Source of the DNA: Candidatus Poseidoniaceae archaeon
Lineage (GTDB): Archaea > Thermoplasmatota > Poseidoniia > Poseidoniales > Poseidoniaceae
NCBI GenBank assembly: GCA_013329295.1
Contig: DUKP01000108.1
Span: 1 to 17,935, forward strand
Reading direction: 5' to 3'
Length of the DNA: 17,935 nucleotides
A program made the position numbers and the translations under genes. This document shows, piece by piece, positions 15,177 through 17,935 of this stretch (its first letter is position 1; each line of letters starts with the position of its first letter). The notes below the pieces were generated by a model. The model ran no database searches. It had not been told where the DNA came from and saw only the letters and a list, made by a program, of their open reading frames with translations.

Positions 15177-15917
15177 TCAAAGTGATTCAAAACTGGCAAT
15201 AGATTCTTCGCTATGGCATTCATCTAATAATGGTAATATCCAAAATTTCCATGCCACTAATCCTACAATTATTCCTGTCAATGCATCCCAAACAAAATGC
15301 TGTTTAGTAGTCATAACAGAAATAGTCAACATTATCCAAGCAAACCATAGTATTCTAAAATACCATTTAGTATTTTCATTTTTGTACCATCTACTAACTA
15401 CTAAGACTGCAAGTAGGCTTTGCACTATGTGAAGTGAAGGCCAAGCATTCCATTCGGTGTCAACAGCATGTAGGTGATCATACCAGGGTTGCCAAACGCC
15501 AAGTTCAGATTCAAAGACGCTTTTACGAATGTCTACCTCCACTGGTAGGATTATGAAAATGATAAAAACCATCCAAGTTAGAATCAATAAGGTTTGGTGA
15601 AAAATGATATTTTCACGCTGAGTCTTTTCATTTTTCATGCCTAGTAATGCTGCCATTGGGTAGCAAAAGTACAGAGTAGAGTACGGAACAATCATCCATG
15701 GAATGACGGGAATCCAACTATCTAATCCAGTAGCAGGATCAAAAGCTTGCCAATCACGCCAGTAAGAAAACTGATTTGTCAGTAAATAACCTAAACCAGC
15801 TCCAAAAATTATCGCTAAAATCAGAGCAATTGGTAGTCGGTACCCAGAAATTGAGGACTTATTTTGCCAATGGCTACTCCATATTCGCCATGGCTTAGAG
15901 CCCCACTTGAGAGACAT
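15177..15917 (-). CDS. PAP2-superfamily (Aur1-like) membrane protein
   Basis: A 246-residue protein of about six membrane segments with the shortened PAP2 signature: AWPSLHIVQSLL (Ser161, His163) and TTKQHFVWDALTGIIVG (His207, Asp211). KQHFVWDxxxG is typical of the Aur1/inositol-phosphorylceramide-synthase-like branch. The likely reaction is hydrolysis or transfer of a lipid-linked phosphate at the membrane surface; the substrate is unknown. It is about half the size of the first PAP2 protein (4949-6382) and lacks that protein's extra domain. A TTAATTAA 22-29 bases upstream of ATG 15917 could be its own leaderless promoter, although it also lies only 41 bases after the SPFH gene in the same direction. 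The C-terminus is acidic and cytoplasmic-looking. Confidence 0.8.
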   Translation of the reverse strand: MSLKWGSKPWRIWSSHWQNKSSISGYRLPIALILAIIFGAGLGYLLTNQFSYWRDWQAFDPATGLDSWIPVIPWMIVPYSTLYFCYPMAALLGMKNEKTQRENIIFHQTLLILTWMVFIIFIILPVEVDIRKSVFESELGVWQPWYDHLHAVDTEWNAWPSLHIVQSLLAVLVVSRWYKNENTKWYFRILWFAWIMLTISVMTTKQHFVWDALTGIIVGLVAWKFWILPLLDECHSEESIASFESL

Positions 15918-15938
15918 GATTATGCTAAATTAGGATGA

Positions 15939-15946
15939 TTAATTAA
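15939..15946 (-). promoter_or_regulatory. TATA-like box upstream of the second PAP2 gene
   Basis: TTAATTAA, 22-29 bases before ATG 15917 on the minus strand, a spacing that fits a leaderless transcript. The 41-base gap is AT-rich throughout, so the match is weak. Confidence 0.3.
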
Positions 15947-15958
15947 CAATCTGCCGAT

Positions 15959-17164
15959 TTACAGAGTTATTCCACAATGAGGGCATGCATTCCAACCTAC
16001 CATAACTGGCTTTGAACAACTGTTGCATAAGTACTCCTCTGTTTTTTCAACATCTCCTCCAGAACCATCAACTGCCTTTTGAGCAGTTTGTTGACGGAGG
16101 AATTCTTGCATAACTTCTGGAGTTAGTGCATCATTTTGGGCAGCCATTTCCATCATTCTAACTTGTAAGTCATTCTGTTTATCCATACGCTGGTTTTGGT
16201 GGTCCATTTGTTGTTGAATACGTTGTTGTTTTTTAGCCTGTACTTGCTCGAATAACGCCATAGCTTGTTCGGTTTTGTGCGAAGATTCTTTCATTCTAAG
16301 GTTTAGTTGACCTTCATCACGCTTCAATTCAGCTTCCCACTGAGCTTCTTGCTTACGCAGTTCTTTCAACTCGCTCTGTAGTTCTACGGACACTTTTCCT
16401 GCGGCTTCAGCCTTGGCGACATTTACCTCGCACTCGATTCTTCGAAGTGTTGCGGCTTCTCTAATGGCAATTCTTTCCATCAATGCTTCAGCATGAGCAC
16501 CTTCAGTATTGGTTGCAGCTGCGAGTTGTGATTGTAACTCAGATATCTTCTCATTGTCGGTTTGATTTGATGTAATAAATGCCTTTAGCATAGTAAATCC
16601 TAATGTCGATAGAGTTGCTCTAAGTTCAACTTCTGCGCGCATTTCAAACTTTTCTTGGAAAGCAGAACTTCGCAACATAGAATCATTTTCACATTCCGCT
16701 AATGATGGGTTAATTACTCGCATCATCAATTCATTATGTAATACTTCAGCAAGCCTTTTTCTATCTAACATTGGTGCACTATTGGCAAACATATTGAGTA
16801 ATTTAGGGATGTCTTCAGTACGTAGTTGAACTCGAATATTGGCAAAACCTGTTACTACACTGCCATTTGGTAGATTCCCAGAAAACGGTATTGAAATATC
16901 TGCTGGGCCAGTCATTGCAAATAACAATCGTCGATCTTTTGCAGTAATACCCATCATGTCGCCAATAAATCTGTTAAATCCGCCAGCAACATTGCCAACA
17001 ACTTTCTCAGTTAGAATATCACCTATTCTTCCATCAACAATAAATACACATGCTTCATTTGGTTTGAGCACAACTTCTTGTGCTTTCCATGTGTTCAAAT
17101 TATTTGCATCAATTAGCTTTGCTAAAATGTTAGGATTATCTCTCCATCTAAATCTATTACTCAT
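15959..17164 (-). CDS. SPFH-domain protein with long coiled coil and C-terminal zinc ribbon
   Basis: A 401-residue protein without a membrane segment. The N-terminal 185 residues resemble the SPFH/band-7 branch typified by Bacillus YdjI: W-x-x-PN start, VVLKPNEACVFIVDGRIGDI, then alternating strands and an ELRATLSTLGFTMLKAFI segment. Residues about 195-350 form a charged, Gln/Met-rich coiled coil. A zinc ribbon closes the protein (C380, C383, C394, C397; CNSC and CPHC). SPFH proteins oligomerise at membranes as scaffolds; in the YdjI branch the zinc ribbon is a common companion. AGGTG at 17170-17174 gives a strong Shine-Dalgarno five bases before ATG 17164. It follows the helical-protein gene by eight bases and so shares its operon with an ABC ATPase. 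Confidence 0.78.
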   Translation of the reverse strand: MSNRFRWRDNPNILAKLIDANNLNTWKAQEVVLKPNEACVFIVDGRIGDILTEKVVGNVAGGFNRFIGDMMGITAKDRRLLFAMTGPADISIPFSGNLPNGSVVTGFANIRVQLRTEDIPKLLNMFANSAPMLDRKRLAEVLHNELMMRVINPSLAECENDSMLRSSAFQEKFEMRAEVELRATLSTLGFTMLKAFITSNQTDNEKISELQSQLAAATNTEGAHAEALMERIAIREAATLRRIECEVNVAKAEAAGKVSVELQSELKELRKQEAQWEAELKRDEGQLNLRMKESSHKTEQAMALFEQVQAKKQQRIQQQMDHQNQRMDKQNDLQVRMMEMAAQNDALTPEVMQEFLRQQTAQKAVDGSGGDVEKTEEYLCNSCSKPVMVGWNACPHCGITL

Positions 17165-17169
17165 TTTTA

Positions 17170-17174
17170 CACCT
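17170..17174 (-). promoter_or_regulatory. Shine-Dalgarno of the SPFH gene, overlapping the upstream stop
   Basis: AGGTG on the minus strand, five bases before ATG 17164. Its AG is part of the TAG stop of the preceding gene, which ties termination of one to initiation of the next. Confidence 0.65.
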
Positions 17175-17718
17175 ACTTTGTTTTCTGCCTAAGACCACCT
17201 AGAATTTTATTTCTTGAATTGAAAAATCCTTGGCAACTTGTTACCATTTGCTGACATTGTTGAATCAAATTCAAAACTTCTTCTTCACCTTTACTGGTAT
17301 TGAATGCATGTTCCGCACTATTTGCAATATTGATTGCTTTGGTTACCATTTCGATTACATCGTGGTCGTGCTTGATTAAACTCTTCAAATCTGAAACCTT
17401 TACTGAGCGAGAACCAGAGAAAAATGCATGATTCATTCCAGAAACTGACTTGTCTACGTCTTCAATCAGAGAATCAATTTCACTATTTGCTAATTTAGCA
17501 ATTCGAGCAATTTCCATTTTATCTCTCTTGAAAGCAATGTCTTGTATGTTTGAAAGATGGTTACGAGCTCTTGTTCCAGCACGTTTAATTTCGTCACGAA
17601 TTAATTTGTCTGCCTCTCTACGCTTACCTTTTGTATATCCTTCATAACTAGATAGTACAAATTGTATTCCTCTTACGTAAGGTAATACTTCAATGGGTAC
17701 AGCAGGCATCTCACTCAT
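17173..17718 (-). CDS. Unrecognised helical protein between ABC ATPase and SPFH gene
   Basis: I do not recognise this 181-residue protein. It is charged, lacks membrane segments and looks almost wholly helical, with coiled-coil-like stretches such as EADKLIRDEIKRAGTRARN and MEIARIAKLANSEIDSLIED. A single FFSGSRS loop interrupts the middle. ATG 17718 was chosen because it places the start inside the last codons of the ABC gene (8-base overlap). ATG 17709 would be in frame, three codons later. A longer frame from 17775 would overlap the ABC gene by 65 bases and is unlikely. Its place between the ABC ATPase and the SPFH scaffold suggests a partner of one of them, but that is inference from order alone. 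Confidence 0.65.
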   Translation of the reverse strand: MSEMPAVPIEVLPYVRGIQFVLSSYEGYTKGKRREADKLIRDEIKRAGTRARNHLSNIQDIAFKRDKMEIARIAKLANSEIDSLIEDVDKSVSGMNHAFFSGSRSVKVSDLKSLIKHDHDVIEMVTKAINIANSAEHAFNTSKGEEEVLNLIQQCQQMVTSCQGFFNSRNKILGGLRQKTK

Positions 17719-17935
17719 GTATACTTTGTACACGCTCGTTATTATTGCTTGCGTTATTTGGCGTACAAATTTCATCCCAATTCAAAATTCTATCTGAAAT
17801 GATTGATGCTTCTTCAATATCATGTGAAACGTGTATTGCTGCCACACCTTTTGCCTTCAGTATTTCTTTGACATCATTTGCTAATTTTCTTCGTGAATCT
17901 AAATCAAGAGATGAGAATGGTTCATCCAATAACAA
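17711..17935 (-). CDS. ABC transporter ATP-binding protein (C-terminal part only)
   Basis: The gene enters from beyond the window end, so only about 74 C-terminal residues are seen. They hold the Walker B and D-loop LLLDEPFSSLDLDSRRK and the H-loop HVSHDIEEA, followed by a short tail. The Walker A, Q-loop and signature motif lie outside. FSSLDLDSRRKL followed by HVSHDIEEASIISDRIL resembles importer ATPases of the iron, sulfate, molybdate, polyamine and thiamine groups. The substrate cannot be told. It overlaps the next gene by eight bases, which indicates one operon with the helical and SPFH genes. Confidence 0.88.
   Translation of the reverse strand: MLLDEPFSSLDLDSRRKLANDVKEILKAKGVAAIHVSHDIEEASIISDRILNWDEICTPNNASNNNERVQSIHE

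Noticed and set aside
15160..15432. Plus-strand open frame of 90 residues opposite the second PAP2 gene.
   Set aside because: It lies antisense to a gene with clear PAP2 motifs, has no family features and no ribosome site.
16839..17192. Plus-strand open frame of 117 residues opposite the SPFH gene.
   Set aside because: It is a shadow of a well-supported coding region, with no recognisable motif.
1..17935. CRISPR arrays, insertion sequences, attachment sites, rRNA and replication origin repeats.
   Set aside because: No regularly spaced repeats, transposase, integrase, rRNA stretch or clustered origin-box repeats were seen on reading both strands.

Overview
The window is AT-rich, densely packed DNA, most likely from a planktonic archaeon. 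My best guess, inferred from the gene mix and not from any search, is Marine Group II / Poseidoniales (Thermoplasmatota). The archaeal signs are a long archaeal/eukaryal-type PheS with an N-terminal winged-helix region, Shine-Dalgarno sequences of the AGGTG type, TATA-like boxes about 25 bases upstream of start codons, and several membrane or zinc-ribbon proteins without obvious bacterial counterparts. Bacterial- or eukaryote-like genes (FolD, a mitochondrial-type citrate synthase, a DnaA-like ATPase) are mixed in. No mobile element, CRISPR array or rRNA is visible. No gene-free stretch exceeds about 125 bases; the longest are 4826-4948 and 10347-10439, both between divergent genes.

Layout. 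(1) 2-2427, plus strand: a 5'-truncated DnaA/Hda-like AAA+ ATPase, coupled by an ATGA overlap to a YkgJ-type cysteine-cluster protein. (2) 2437-3676: a perfect 19-base dyad, a TATA-like box and a eukaryote-type citrate synthase. (3) 3677-4825, minus strand: a glycerophosphodiester phosphodiesterase whose catalytic HRG motif sits at the C-terminus, so it looks circularly permuted. It is divergent from (4) 4949-7217, plus strand: an Aur1-like PAP2 membrane phosphatase with an extra domain, then a divergent TatC. (5) 10346-7206, minus strand: tRNA-Thr(UGU), a COG3565 dioxygenase-like VOC protein, folD, an acidic membrane-anchored protein and a PHP phosphoesterase, closely spaced like an operon. 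(6) 10440-15176, plus strand: a class I aminotransferase, a small membrane zinc-ribbon protein, pheS and a thioredoxin-CcdA fusion. (7) 17935-15177, minus strand: an ABC ATPase (truncated by the window end), a helical protein, an SPFH/zinc-ribbon protein and a second PAP2 protein.

How the genes relate. Three membrane-lipid enzyme genes (one GDPD, two PAP2) suggest phospholipid headgroup turnover. TatC and the Trx-CcdA fusion serve export and extracytoplasmic thiol chemistry. FolD, citrate synthase, the aminotransferase and PheS are housekeeping. The SPFH/helical/ABC group looks like a membrane-scaffold module of unknown purpose. Convergent neighbours abut or overlap (3676/3677, 7206-7217, 15176/15177), as expected of a streamlined genome. 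The clearest novelty candidates are the permuted GDPD, the DnaA-like ATPase in an apparently archaeal context, and the SPFH operon.
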